This document shows, one piece after another, positions 22,481-33,375 of a DNA stretch of 64,000 bases. The DNA is from Siphonodentalium dalli. Taxonomy: Eukaryota; Mollusca; Scaphopoda; Gadilida; Siphonodentaliidae. How positions within the stretch are numbered: position 1 is the first letter of the stretch; each line of letters begins with the position of its first letter. Location of the stretch: contig CP136062.1 in NCBI GenBank assembly GCA_032622095.1, positions 141,006,351 through 141,070,350 on the forward strand, read 5' to 3'. The notes below the pieces were generated by a model. That model was not told the origin of the DNA, made no database searches, and worked only from the letters and a program-made list of their open reading frames with translations. Made by a program: the position numbers and the translations under genes.

Positions 22481-23479
22481 AAAACAAATTTGAATAAATT
22501 ATTTTATTTTTTTTATTATGTTTTATAATAATAATAATAAAAAAATTGTCAGTGACTCTTTCATTGGTTTTCATTTAGATATTGATGATTATGATACACG
22601 TTGATAAAAAGGTTCCCAATCTTTTTTAAAAAATAATTAAAAACAATTTTTTTTAAGTTAAACAAATTTGAAAAACTAACACAATTATAACTCTACCAAG
22701 GGTACCCCGAATCACCACACCAAATTTGTTTAAATCTGTCCAAAATCTTGTGTTATGTACTGGTAAATCTGTTTGGAGAAACATTAAATCCAATTCACCA
22801 ATTCTATCCCATGCCTTTGGACTACTTAGCTATTGATAAGGCTATATTATTTTCTGATGTCTCTTATGCCAGTGTGCAAATAATGTGATAAAGAAGGCTA
22901 TGGTACGGTATATAATTTAAAATAAAGATTCAACAATAAACATCACATGATATTAACAGTAGACATGGACATCTGTGCTGCAGAGTTATATCTTCAGATG
23001 GTCTGAGGTCATTATAATTATTATTGGTTTAATAGAGAGGTCAGTTTTCAACATACACAATTCCTGTGATTTGTTGAGAGCTCTGCTATATAATTGATAT
23101 TAATGGGTCAGCAGTGTGGTGGCTTATCTGTATACTATATTGTTGATAGAATTTGACACATTATTATTGTAAACTTAAGTTGAACTCGCTTAACCTAAGT
23201 ATTCCATGTCCAGGTCACACCTTTCACATTTAACCCAAGGCTGTGGTGGTTTAGCATTACCGATCCTGTAAGAGTGTATTCTCTTATATAAATGCCAGTG
23301 ACCCATAAATTCCAATAATTTGTGTTATGTAAATTTGTCTATAATAGTACATAACAGTATACTCTATAATTCAACACCAAAACTCTCATTTATCCCATCA
23401 TAGTAAATTTTTATCGCCAAGGGATGGGTTAACATCTGCCGATCGTGATCGGCCTCTCGTATTGTAATTGGGCAAATGC
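22481..23479. other. Intergenic, little recognised
   Basis: Around 22680-22760 a segment (ctctaccaagggtacc...ccacaccaaatttg) is the reverse of a short repeat at 39730-39790. Otherwise nothing. Confidence 0.35.
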
Positions 23480-23765
23480 ATTCAATCGATAAAAGATGGC
23501 AGCTGTCTGAAGGAAATTTGACTTGTATATATGTCAATAAAGTTTTAGTTTTTTGGATTTGACATTTATTGTAGAATTAATTGATATAACAGAGATTGAT
23601 TTGGTATATTGCATTTATTCCAATGTCAAACTTATTATCGGTTTTATAATGCAACGCACCCGTGTGAACAGTTTAACGCAGACAATGGATCGTGTCATCA
23701 CAATGGACTAACGTAATGCAGTCTGATCGCAAGTGCCATATTATAAAGTTGTTGGTCAGTAACAC
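23480..23765 (+). repeat. Dispersed repeat shared with 33.83-34.09 kb
   Basis: Both places have 'ggaaatttgacttgt', 'tttattccaatgtcaaac/tttatttcaatatcgaac', 'tgtcatcacaatggac/agtcatcgaaatggac' in the same order. Flanking parts (21.1-21.23 against 33.63-33.71 kb) are also related. Confidence 0.55.
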
Positions 23766-24189
23766 CTGAAGGGGTCCATTACATTTCCAGCTGACATCTG
23801 TCTGTAGATCTTTCATGTTATATTCTTAAATATGACACTGATAACTAGATGCCACAATGGGACTAAGGATACCCACCGCAGTGCAATTGGGCTACATTAA
23901 GGGTAGCCATATTGAGAAAAAAATTTCAAAAAACAAATAAAAACAATACAAGCCCTAAATTAAGTCGGATTAAGCTAAAAAATTGCAGATGCACAGGTTT
24001 GCAATGTGGTAACTATATGTGCAAAGTTAAAAAAGAAATTGACCAGAAAATGTAAGTATGCAAGCTTGGACAAAACTATGCATGTTGCAAAAAATTCTTA
24101 GTAAAAAAAAGGGGGATAACTCCAGATAAAAAAGTTGGATGGACCTCCTAATCGCAGGTGTACAGATTCCCATGGTACTAAATATCTGA
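23766..24189. other. Intergenic, nothing recognised
   Basis: AT-rich sequence with no supported feature. Confidence 0.35.
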
Positions 24190-25290
24190 AAAGTTTCAAA
24201 AATGAAAGTGTCAATGACACTGTAGCTCAACTTAGGTAGGGGAATAATTTAATGGTTGACAGTATATAGGAAAGGAAAGGTGCTAATTGCAATGTCTGAC
24301 CTGTGCCAAAGGATTTAGTCATGCAAAGAGTAAAATCCAAGATGGCTGCTGGCGGCCATGTTTTTTGGCCAATTGACCCCAAAGGACTCGTTCCCATCTA
24401 CATGTCATTGTTAACATCTGTGACAAATTTCATGAACATCTGACCAAAGCTACGACCTGTAGCCCGCGCCAAAGGATTTAGTCATGCAAAGAGTAAAAAC
24501 CAAGATGGCTGCTGGTGGCCATGTTTTTTGGCCGAACGACCCCAAAAATTACTCGTTCCCATCTACATGTCAATATTAACATCCATGACAAATTTCATGA
24601 TGATCAGACGAATAGTACGACCTGTAGCTTGCGCCAATGGATTGAATTTTGAAATCAAAGATGGCCGCCAGCAGCCATGTTTTTTTGCCGAATGACCCCA
24701 AAATGACTCGTTTCCATCTACATGTCAATGGCAACGTTCATGACAAATTTCATAAATATCAGACAAAAGGTACGACCTGTAGGCCGAACGACACCAAAAT
24801 GACTCGTTCCCATCTACGTGTCATTGTTAACATCCATGAAAATTTTCATGAAGTTCCGACCAAAGCTACAACCTGTAGCCCGCGCCAAAGGATTTAGTCA
24901 TGCAAATAGTAAAATCCAAGATGGCTGCTGGTGGCCATGTTTTTTGGCCGAACGACCCCAAAATCACTCGTTCCCATCTACATGTCAATATTAACATCCA
25001 TGACCAATTTCATGATGATCAGACGAACTGTGTACGACCTGTAGCCCGCGCCAATGGATTAAATTTTGAAATCCAAGATGGCTGCCAGCAGCCATGTTTT
25101 TTGGCCGAATGACACCAAAATGTCTCGTTCCCATCTACATGTCAATGTCAACATTCATGACAAATTTCATAAAGATCAGAACAAAGGTACGACCTGTAGC
25201 CCGCGCCAAAGGAAATTGTTGACGGACACGCGCACACACAGACGACGGATGCCAAACCATGGCAATAGCTCAAACTTACAAAGTAAGTTG
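24190..25290 (+). repeat. Array of the 'aagatggc...catgttttttggcc' repeat
   Basis: Five clear units start at about 24331, 24500, 24652, 24912 and 25070, spaced mostly 150-170 bp, plus one lacking its first half. Each ends 'gtacgacctgtagcccgcgcc'. It is bounded on the left by 'gtagctcaacttaggtagg' and on the right by 'aagtaagttgagctaaaaatg', which are inverted versions of each other, so the array as a whole resembles one element with short inverted ends. Confidence 0.8.
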
Positions 25291-25984
25291 AGCTAAAAAT
25301 GACTGAAAGATGTAGGAATACAAGCTCGAACAAATTTACAATCAGGTCAATACGATCATTTGCCATCAACATCATCATTACCATCGTTGAATTTGTTATC
25401 GTCACCATCATAGCAATTATTGTTGTAATTCAGTGCTGCTCTGAAATAACTAGACCAGATTTGTTATACTGGAGTCAGCCGATCAAGAAGAGTCGGGGCT
25501 AGGGCACTTACCATTGTCTGTCTAATGAAATCGCTAATATGAAATTTATTGAAACATCTTTTCTGTAACCACCAGACTGATTAATTTGACATTTGGTGTG
25601 AATGGTCCATGGATTGTTGGGATTTTGTTCAAATATGTTTAAATGGGGTCAGCCAGTTAAAAAGGGGCAGACTCTACCCTCTAATTAAGTCACTGAAACG
25701 CCTTACAACTTATTATTACTCAAGTTATTACAGACCATGCACAAGGCAGATTGAGCACATATTTGCTAAAAGGGGCACTAAGTTAATTGGGATTCTATAG
25801 GAATAAACAACATGACACTAACAGATTCAAAACATATTTTAGGTTCCGACAGCAAAACAGCTTTCATATTGCGAGACAAAATATTTAATTGATAATGATT
25901 TTCTGCCGTCTTCATTTTATTTAATTAAAAATAAATGTAGTTTAGAGACATTATTTCAACAGTCTTTTTCTGTCCTTATGACGA
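25291..25984. other. Intergenic, nothing recognised
   Basis: Includes a region rich in 'atcat/atcac' steps (25370-25420) that yields mirrored chance ORFs. No supported gene. Confidence 0.35.
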
Positions 25985-26597
25985 TATTTGTCCCCTGAAA
26001 AAAAAAATTCGGGGGTCTTTAAAATAGCCGGTGTCCGTCCGTGTGTCTGTCCGTCCGGAAATGGTTTCCGGATGATAACTTTAGTTTCGATTATTAGATC
26101 AAAAGCAAATTTAATAGGTGAATTTATCAGACCAAAATACAGGTCAAGTTCGAATATGGGTTTGCTCCGCCCATTTTTGCGAGAGTTATGGCCATTTTTT
26201 TTTACTTAGAATCTTGTAATTTTCTGGTTTCCGGATGACAACTTCAGTTTGTGTGATCATATCTGAACCAAATTTGGTATGTGAGTTTATCAGCCCTATG
26301 TACAGGTCAAGTTCAAATATGGGTATGCTCCGCCCATTTTTGCGAGAGTTGTGGCCCTTTTTCAAATTGTTTTACTTAGAAAATTTCTCACTTTTTCGGT
26401 TTCCGGATGATATCTCAAGTTTGGATCCTTGAATTGCAAATACCGTTTTTATGTGGATCAGTCATATCACGATACAGGTCAAGTTCGAATTTGAGTTTGA
26501 ACTGATGATTTTTCTCAGAGTTATGGGCTTTTCGACTTAGAAAATTCAATTTTTCTTGTAATTTTCTTCATTTTGTGCCAATTTGAGGTTATATTTT
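25985..26597. repeat. 'gagttatggccctttt' family, three units
   Basis: Begins with 'tccgtccgtgtgtctgtccg' like the 21.35-kb copy, then three units with 'tttccggatgataactt', 'caggtcaagttcgaatatgg' and 'gcgagagttatggccat'. Confidence 0.8.
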
Positions 26598-27570
26598 GAC
26601 TTTAAAGTCATTAGCTTCACTCCCGGTGGGTATATATTACATGTCAGACAGAACTGTATCCGATATACCATAAGAAAGGTCATAAAAAACTAGAAATAAA
26701 ACCCCAAGGTTGCATATTATTGATGCGGTATTCGCCCCGTATTAAATTGTTGAAAACTGCGGTCAGAGTAAGAAATCTTCTCAGATACAACCACATTTTC
26801 GGCGCGAATCATCGCGTGGAGGTCATGGAATTATATTCGGAAGAAATCGGAACCGCCCGAAAAACGACGATTGGCTGGCACGCACGGTTGACAGAACAGC
26901 CAAAACAATAACCGAAAGTAGATTCCTCAAAACACAAACTAGATAATGTCTTTATTTTTGCATCGATATCTCATGTTTTCTAATTGAAATATCGAGAATT
27001 AATTGGCAACTAACAAAGTGTACACACTGTGTATATGTTATATATGGATTGTTTACAAATTTAGGCGTGAATGGGTATTCACAGCATGCAAAATACGATT
27101 GGCACACCTCCGAACTGATCCAGGTCGTCATGCTTCTCATCGATTGGAAATAAACAAATCGGGGAATTCCTGCCCTTCTTATCAAACGTCAACATATTTG
27201 GTCGAATTTAAGATGAAGTTATCTGCAATGGCATTATTGATTCTGTAAATGGAAATTATTAGCAATATTTGAAATGCAGAGTGAATCACCGATCGATCTA
27301 TAAATTATAATAGCCCAATCGGGCTGAACTAGATCGATTGGTCTTCCTGGCATAGTGGTCGCTGCTGTAAGAGAGGGAACTCTAAATTTCTTAAATCTTA
27401 AAATTTTGTTTGTTTTCAAATTTGTACAAGTTTATAATGAATATTACCAGTAAAAAATTATACCGTTGTCTTTCATTAGTTTCAAAATAAATGAGAATTT
27501 TTTTTAATTGGTAGAAACAGCTGGTCGAAAGAACAATTTAGAGTACTCCCCTTATCCCAGATTCACTTTA
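26598..27570 (+). repeat. 0.97-kb dispersed repeat, copy A
   Basis: Matches the complement of 47188-48172 from 'cattagcttcactcccggtg' to 'agaacaatttagagtactcc', with small indels. Both copies contain a short ORF starting at '[14 protein letters not shown]', but it shifts frame between copies after about 33 codons, so there is no sign of protein selection. A CGATCGATC/GATCGATTGG inverted pair surrounds 'aatagcccaatcgggct'. Confidence 0.8.
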
Positions 27571-27578
27571 TAGTAGCT

Positions 27579-28150
27579 AATTACACTTAAGCGTAAATTA
27601 TTTATGCTTAAGCATAATTAACTTACGATAAGCGTAATACATTTGAATTACGCTTAAGTGTAATTGGTTTCATCAGCTATCTCACCTCTATGGGCGGAAG
27701 CCAAATTAACATATAATAAATAATTGAGCTAAAGCCCCCTCCCATCAAGGAATCTCTAATTACACTTAAGCGCTTAGAGATTCCTTATTGCGCTTAAGTG
27801 CAATACGATATTCCTTTTTGTGCTTAAGTGCAATAAGATATTCCTTATTGTGCTAAGCGCAATTATATCTTCCCTTATTATATCGCTTAAGCTCAATTAT
27901 ATCGCTTAAGCTCTATTATATCGCTTAAGCTCTATTATTTATTAAATGTTAATTTGGCTCCCCATATACCTCATGTATATTGGTATAACCTGATGTAGGT
28001 TACTGGCATTAGTAATGCGGTTGCATCCATTTCAGCTTGAGGGGAGTTCAATGAGAGTGTATATGAATTACGTTTAAGCGTACTTCATTTACGCTTAAGT
28101 GCGGAACTCATTTACACTTAAGCATAATTAAAATGAATAATGCTTAAGCA
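27579..28150. repeat. CTTAAG palindrome field, left copy, part 1
   Basis: At least a dozen dyads centred on CTTAAG or close variants, for example TTATGCTTAAGCATAA at 27602-27617, with flanks 'cgataagcg', 'gtgcttaagtgc' and 'atcgcttaagctc'. A non-palindromic block (27955-28060) has a reversed partner at 46440-46530. Confidence 0.85.
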
Positions 28151-29076
28151 AATACCTAACTCCAACTGATTTCCTCTGTCTGAATAATTGAGTCCATCTC
28201 ATATTATATGGGGGAGTCTAAACCGATGTTTGATTGATGTCTTATTGCCAGAGTAAATTTGAGTTTAGAGGGAATCGCATGGGAGACAGCCTTTTCAAAT
28301 ATATTATTTATTAGTGTAAATCAATTGCGCTCAAGCGCAAAAAATATATGTCTAATAATATATTTGCGCTTTAGCATAAAATTGCCATAAATGTGATCTA
28401 TTTTATGGGAGGCCCTTTTCACATTTATTATTTATTTACGCTTAAGCGCAAATAACCTCTATCATTTGCGCTTAAGCAAATAGATCATATTTGCGCTTAA
28501 GCACTAACCATTTGCACTTAAGCGCAAATAAAAATCAATATGCATTGATTCCCCCTGAATTAATTTTACATGGCACCTGCCTAAACACATCACTAAAGTT
28601 GATATAGCCCCACCATATGAGGGAAACAATCCCCCAGAAACCCCAAGATCTGTTTTATGACCATGGAAATGATATAGATCTGTGTAGGATATGTCTCTTT
28701 TTATAAAATATACTATCTCTGAGATGGAGACACAAATTCTTGGGGACAGGGATGCTGATATTATGAAAATAGGGTTTTTTCCCCTACTTCAAGTCAATGA
28801 GTACACCATATGAGGGAAGCAAACCTCAGTAACCTCTAATTCCCTATTTGTGGCCATGGAAATGGCATATATCTGTGCAGGAGATAATAAAATATACATG
28901 AGCTCTGGGAGTGAGGCACCAATTCTTGGGATACCAGGGACAGAGATGCTGATATGCATATGGATTTCTTTTTTCAACTCTCCAGTCTGTATGGGGCTAC
29001 TACTATGGGCCCATGATAATATAATATGAGATGGACTCAATCATTCACATCAGAGGGATGTAAGGGAGTGTTAGGT
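28151..29076. repeat. Spacer blocks of the palindrome field, with two tandem 'accatatgaggg' units
   Basis: 'ccaccatatgagggaa...cagatctgtgtaggat...tggagacacaaattcttggg' (28612-28745) recurs at 28803-28940 and at 43087-43230. More CTTAAG dyads are at 28320-28530. 28160-28290 is reversed at 44780-45045. No coding potential. Confidence 0.75.
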
Positions 29077-29520
29077 ATTTGCGCTTAAGCGCAAATAAAT
29101 TGATAGACACATATTTGCGCTTAAGCGCAAATGATTTACGCTTAAGCACAAATATTTGCGCTTAAGCGCAAATAAATAATAAATATGAAAAGGGCCTCCC
29201 ATACTATTTCCGCTAAAGCGCATATGATTTGTATTTAAGTATAAATGATTTACACTTAAGCGTAAATGATTTGCGATTAAGCAGAATCAGAATAAATGTG
29301 AAAACGGCTTCTCGTATAATCGCTTAAGCATAATTCATTTATGATTAAGTGTAATTAATCTATCAATGAAAATGAATGACCAGTACTCATAGGAGTAATG
29401 CCTTATCTACATCATACGGTTAAGCGTAAGTGAATTACGCTTTATATGTGTGCATTACACCTGAGTGTAATACATTACGCTTAAGTGTAATTCACTTACG
29501 CTAAAGTGCAATTAGCTAAT
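29077..29520. repeat. CTTAAG palindrome field, left copy, part 2
   Basis: Contains three perfect 20-bp copies of ATTTGCGCTTAAGCGCAAAT (29077-29096, 29113-29132, 29154-29173), followed by less regular dyads such as 'acgcttaagtgt' to about 29510. Confidence 0.9.
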
Positions 29521-29829
29521 ACATGTGAAAAAGGCCTTCCATTATAGTTATCATCTATCAGAATGAATAGTGCTGACAAAAGCTTGACAACAGAATTTGC
29601 CCTTAAAAATATTTCATGGCCAATGAGCTAACAAATGGTCTGTACTGGCATATTGAATACGGTTACCAATTATTGTACTATTGTACAGGTATAATGTAAT
29701 TAAACAGTTTTGAGTTACAAAAGTAAGACAACTCTTTCTGCACGGTACTGTGCTTGCGGCTAGATCATCGACGTATATAGATCGATGGCCAGATTTATGT
29801 AAAAATTCGGTCAATGCGCTTACAATTTT

Positions 29830-30240
29830 CCCAGTCCATAGAAGGGGCATTCCAAATCGGCCGACGAGTGTCCCAAACCACATAATATGTAACACAATCC
29901 ACCAAAATAGTGTCAAAAACCATCCAATTAGTGCCCAAACCAGTCCAATGTGTTCCATGCCATCCAACGATTGCCATATGTCACCCATCGTGTGTCCCAA
30001 TTCATGTATGTGGTGTCCCAAACCACACAAATGGGTGTCTCAAATCATCAAGTGTGTACCCAAACCAACATGAGTGTCCATAATCACCCAATGAGTGTCA
30101 CAAGCCACACGATTACCGGTATTATCAAAACCAGCAGGAGTGTCTAAAACGTCCAACTAGTGTCTCAAACCACCCACTGAATGTCTCAGTAATTTAATGG
30201 GTGTCCCAAACTAGTGTACAAAACCATCCATCAAATATAT
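29830..30240 (-). repeat. Degenerate minisatellite, reverse-oriented half
   Basis: About thirteen units of roughly 30 bp resembling 'gtgtcccaaaccacccaatga'. The complement of this unit makes up the next kilobase. Confidence 0.8.
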
Positions 30241-31330
30241 TAGACTATGTTTTGGTAAACTCATTGGATGGTTTGACAAACTTACTTGATCGCTTGAAAT
30301 ACCCGATGGAGGGTTTTGTACACCATTGTAGATGTATTGATATGACAGTTGGTTGTTGGTTCGCAAAACCAGTCCTGTGCAGTTGATGGATAGGGAACTT
30401 GTTGGATGGTTTATGGTTTATGGTTTAGTTTTATGGTTTGGGTCACCCGCTTTGTGATTTGTGACTTCAGTTGGATGCTTTTGGGACACCAATTGGGTGG
30501 AGTGTTCACATTGAGTGGTTTGCGACACTCGCTATAGATTTTAGATACTGGTTATGTGCATTGAGACACTGCGTGGTCGATTGGGTCACTGGTTGGTCGT
30601 TTGGGACACTAGTTGAATGGATTGAGACGACAGTTGTATGTTGTATGACATGGGCTACATATTGGATGTCTGCCTATCGTGTGGTTTCGAACACCTGATG
30701 GATGGTTTGGTAACCGTGGTACACCCATTGCGTGATTTGGGGCACGGATTGAGTGGTTTGACACACTCAATTAGTGCTCATTGCATTTTTTACTCATCTG
30801 ATGGTTATGGACACTCATTGGATATTTCTGGAACCTACTGGATGGCTTGGGACACACCTATTATGTTGTTTCGAACATAGGTTGCAACGTATGGAGCACT
30901 ACTGGTGTGGTTTGGGAACATTCGTTGAATGGTTTGTGGGTACTCAATCAGGTGGATTGAGACACTCATTTAGTGGCTTGTGACACTCATTTTGGGTTAG
31001 TTGGAATACCAAATGCATGGTTTGGGGACTATATGTGTGAGTAATGTCACCAGTTGAGTATCGTTTGGGGAGCTACCTACATCAGTCTGTGAAACTCGTT
31101 TGGTGGATTGGGACACCCCGACGATGGCTTAGAACAATGTTTGGATTTGGGGCGCCCGTCGTATGGATTTGGATACTTACATGTTGTTGTTTTTTTTTGG
31201 ACACCAGATGGGTTTTGTAACTCTGTATATAGTTTGGCGGACTTGTGTGGTTTGGGACAATCATTTGATGTATTATGAAACTATTGGTGGCTTTGCAAAC
31301 TCGTATGGTGGCATATATGACTACATATTG
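30241..31330 (+). repeat. Degenerate minisatellite, forward-oriented half
   Basis: More than thirty units of about 30 bp resembling 'tggtttgggacactcattgg'. Orientation switches at about 30235-30260, within 'aaaaccatccatcaaatata...ggatggttt'. The open frames over this region are a by-product of the repeat. Confidence 0.8.
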
Positions 31331-31789
31331 GCTATACGTTTATTCGATATCGTAAGATTTAGTATAAAAACAAACAAAACTTCAATTGTTCACTTCCGAC
31401 TGCCATTTTCGTTGTCATTTTGAAGACTGTTTAGACATCGAATTGCCCAATCCTCTGGATATGACTTACTATAACGGATTAGGATTCGCCATTTTATAGT
31501 ATGAGGGTCAAATTATGCATGAAATGACAGGCATAATTATGCTATAATAACAGGTATAATGCGTTTTTTTGTTGCAGGTTTCTGTCACATTAATACATTT
31601 AGAGGATACTGTAGTGAATGGTAGTGCACTCCAGGAAATTGCCGCCATATTGCCTCATAATATTCACGGCCACATGTTAGCGTCAAATTAGTTGGAGCAG
31701 ACATCCTTACGAAAAAAATGGATCAAGTTTAATATTGGGGCCCCAGTCTGGAGAAGCATTTTGGCAGACCTGGTTCCCAGACAAAAATT

Positions 31790-32690
31790 CCAATTGTCAC
31801 CATTTTCTTACATGTTTTCTTCGTTTTTATCTAAATTAACGACTTTCCTTTCTTTAAACGCATGGATATTTTGGATATATTGTTATATGGTCACATTTGG
31901 CAGTCAGGGAACTCGACTGAGCATTTATGGTTGGCAGATTTGTTTATTAAAAAATTCCAATTTTCACCATTTTTGTTTACATATTCCAGTATTTTGACTT
32001 CTGGTTCATGGGGATTCTGGATATATTATTATATGAGTATAGTCACACTCAAAAAGACCAAAAGCAAATTTTGTTCACGGTTGGGCGTTTCCTTCCATCC
32101 GTTTGACTGGACTAACGAGGAACTGCAGACTTGACACAAAAAAGCCACAAATAGGACCCTATTTCAAAGATATGTAGAAAATTTCCCTGAAAGCGAATTT
32201 TTTATATATTGTTCCCCAGATTCTGTCCAACAAAATAAAACCAATAGCTTGTTACCAATTTAATATAGGTTCACCTTAAAATCTGAGTCTCAACCAGAAA
32301 ATTACAGTTTTCACCATTTTTGTTTACATATTCCTGACTTTTCACCCAAAAATGACGACTTTCCCACTCTGGGATTGACAGGGATTTGGTTATGTTATGA
32401 TATGATATAGTCACATTCAAACACATCAAACGACATTGCATAGTAATTTGTTCACGGTAGGGTTTTTCTTTCCATCAGATTGACTAGACTAATAAGGAAC
32501 AGCAAAATTTACACAAAAAGCCATAAATAGGACCCCATTTCAACGAGCTGTAGAAAATTTTCCCCAAATCGGATTTTAGCGGATTTTGGATATATTGTTC
32601 CCCAGATTCTGCCCCACAAAATGACACCAAAAATAGCTTGTAAACAATTTGTTCTAGGTTCATCTCAAAATCGAGTCTCAACGACCAGAC
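31790..32690 (-). repeat. Tandem repeat with a period of about 340 bp
   Basis: 'ttcaccatttttgtttacat' at 31962 and 32312, 'ggaccctatttcaa' at 32153 and 32528, and 'atattgttccccagattctg' at 32207 and 32597 mark two full units, with a partial first unit from about 31790. It lies in the 3' flank of PSMA7. Confidence 0.7.
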
Positions 32691-33197
32691 TAATAACTAA
32701 AGTTATCATCGAGAAACCCAAATTTCAAAATCGAAAAAGGCCTGTTACTCAAGTGAAAATGAGCGGTCAGAACCCAAAATCTGTATTTTCATTTCATTCA
32801 ACATTAATTAAAGTTATCACCTTGAAATGAAAATTGAGACCAAATCTCAATAAAGGGCTATAACTCTGGGCAGCCAAACTCTTAACTGCATTTTGTGGTA
32901 GTGAACCTATATACCAAATTTCATTCTCTTAAATTCAGTAGAACTAAAGTTATAATCTGGAAACGATATATGAACGGACACACTAAAGGCATAATACTAG
33001 TACATCCTGTTTAAAAAATTTACGTACAAAAATTAGAAAATTTTAATATTTCCCAGATTCCAGGTATGAGATGGAATAAATTCCCTTTCATAGCAAGCCG
33101 ACTCTTTCATGAGAGATAGGCAGGATAGTCTGGTACAATCTGGTTTGCAAGTACAATCAAGTCCATAGCACCATCAAGTTTTTCCACAGGGAGGGGA
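32691..33197 (-). repeat. Diverged piece of a 'ctataactctgg' dispersed repeat
   Basis: 'gggctataactctgggcagc' and 'ataccaaatttcattctc' resemble reversed members of the 'gagttatggcc' family. Ends near the PSMA7 3' UTR. Confidence 0.45.
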
Positions 33198-33203
33198 TTT
33201 AAT
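33198..33203 (-). terminator. Candidate PSMA7 poly(A) signal (ATTAAA)
   Basis: ATTAAA on the minus strand lies about 85 nt past the PSMA7 stop. No AATAAA is seen on that strand in the next 200 nt. Function is inferred. Confidence 0.4.
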
Positions 33204-33285
33204 CAATACACCAGATATATAGATGTATTTATAACATGAATTGTAAACAGATGAAAACAATGATGGTGTCTATATATGAGAGATG

Positions 33286-33375
33286 TTACTTCTTCTGTTT
33301 CTTCTTTTCTGCTTCTTCCTCTTTCTCCTTTTCTATTTCTGCTATATACTTCTCTATAACATCTGTTTCCAGCAT
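33286..33375 (-). CDS. PSMA7: PSMA7 exon 6 (residues 220-248 and stop)
   Basis: Acceptor ATTCACAG, then [19 protein letters not shown] and a lysine-rich end KKKQKK before TAA (33288-33286). This is the KEKE tail expected for this subunit. It is too short to appear as a long ORF. Confidence 0.92.
   Translation of the reverse strand: MLETDVIEKYIAEIEKEKEEEAEKKKQKK

Noticed and set aside
22197-22574. 125-codon minus-strand ORF
   Set aside because: It overlaps a 'gagttatggcc' repeat unit and low-complexity AT-rich sequence; no motif.
24649-25112. ORFs reading MKSKMAASSHVF... and similar
   Set aside because: Repeated translations of the 'aagatggc' repeat units; different units are in different frames and interrupted.
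26720-26911. Small gene starting [14 protein letters not shown]
   Set aside because: The second copy near 48050 goes out of frame after about 33 codons, so selection for a protein is not supported.
29614-30030. 138-codon minus-strand ORF (and overlapping ORFs to 31.4 kb)
   Set aside because: It lies in the degenerate 'tgtcccaaaccac' minisatellite; the Trp/His-rich protein is a by-product of the repeat.
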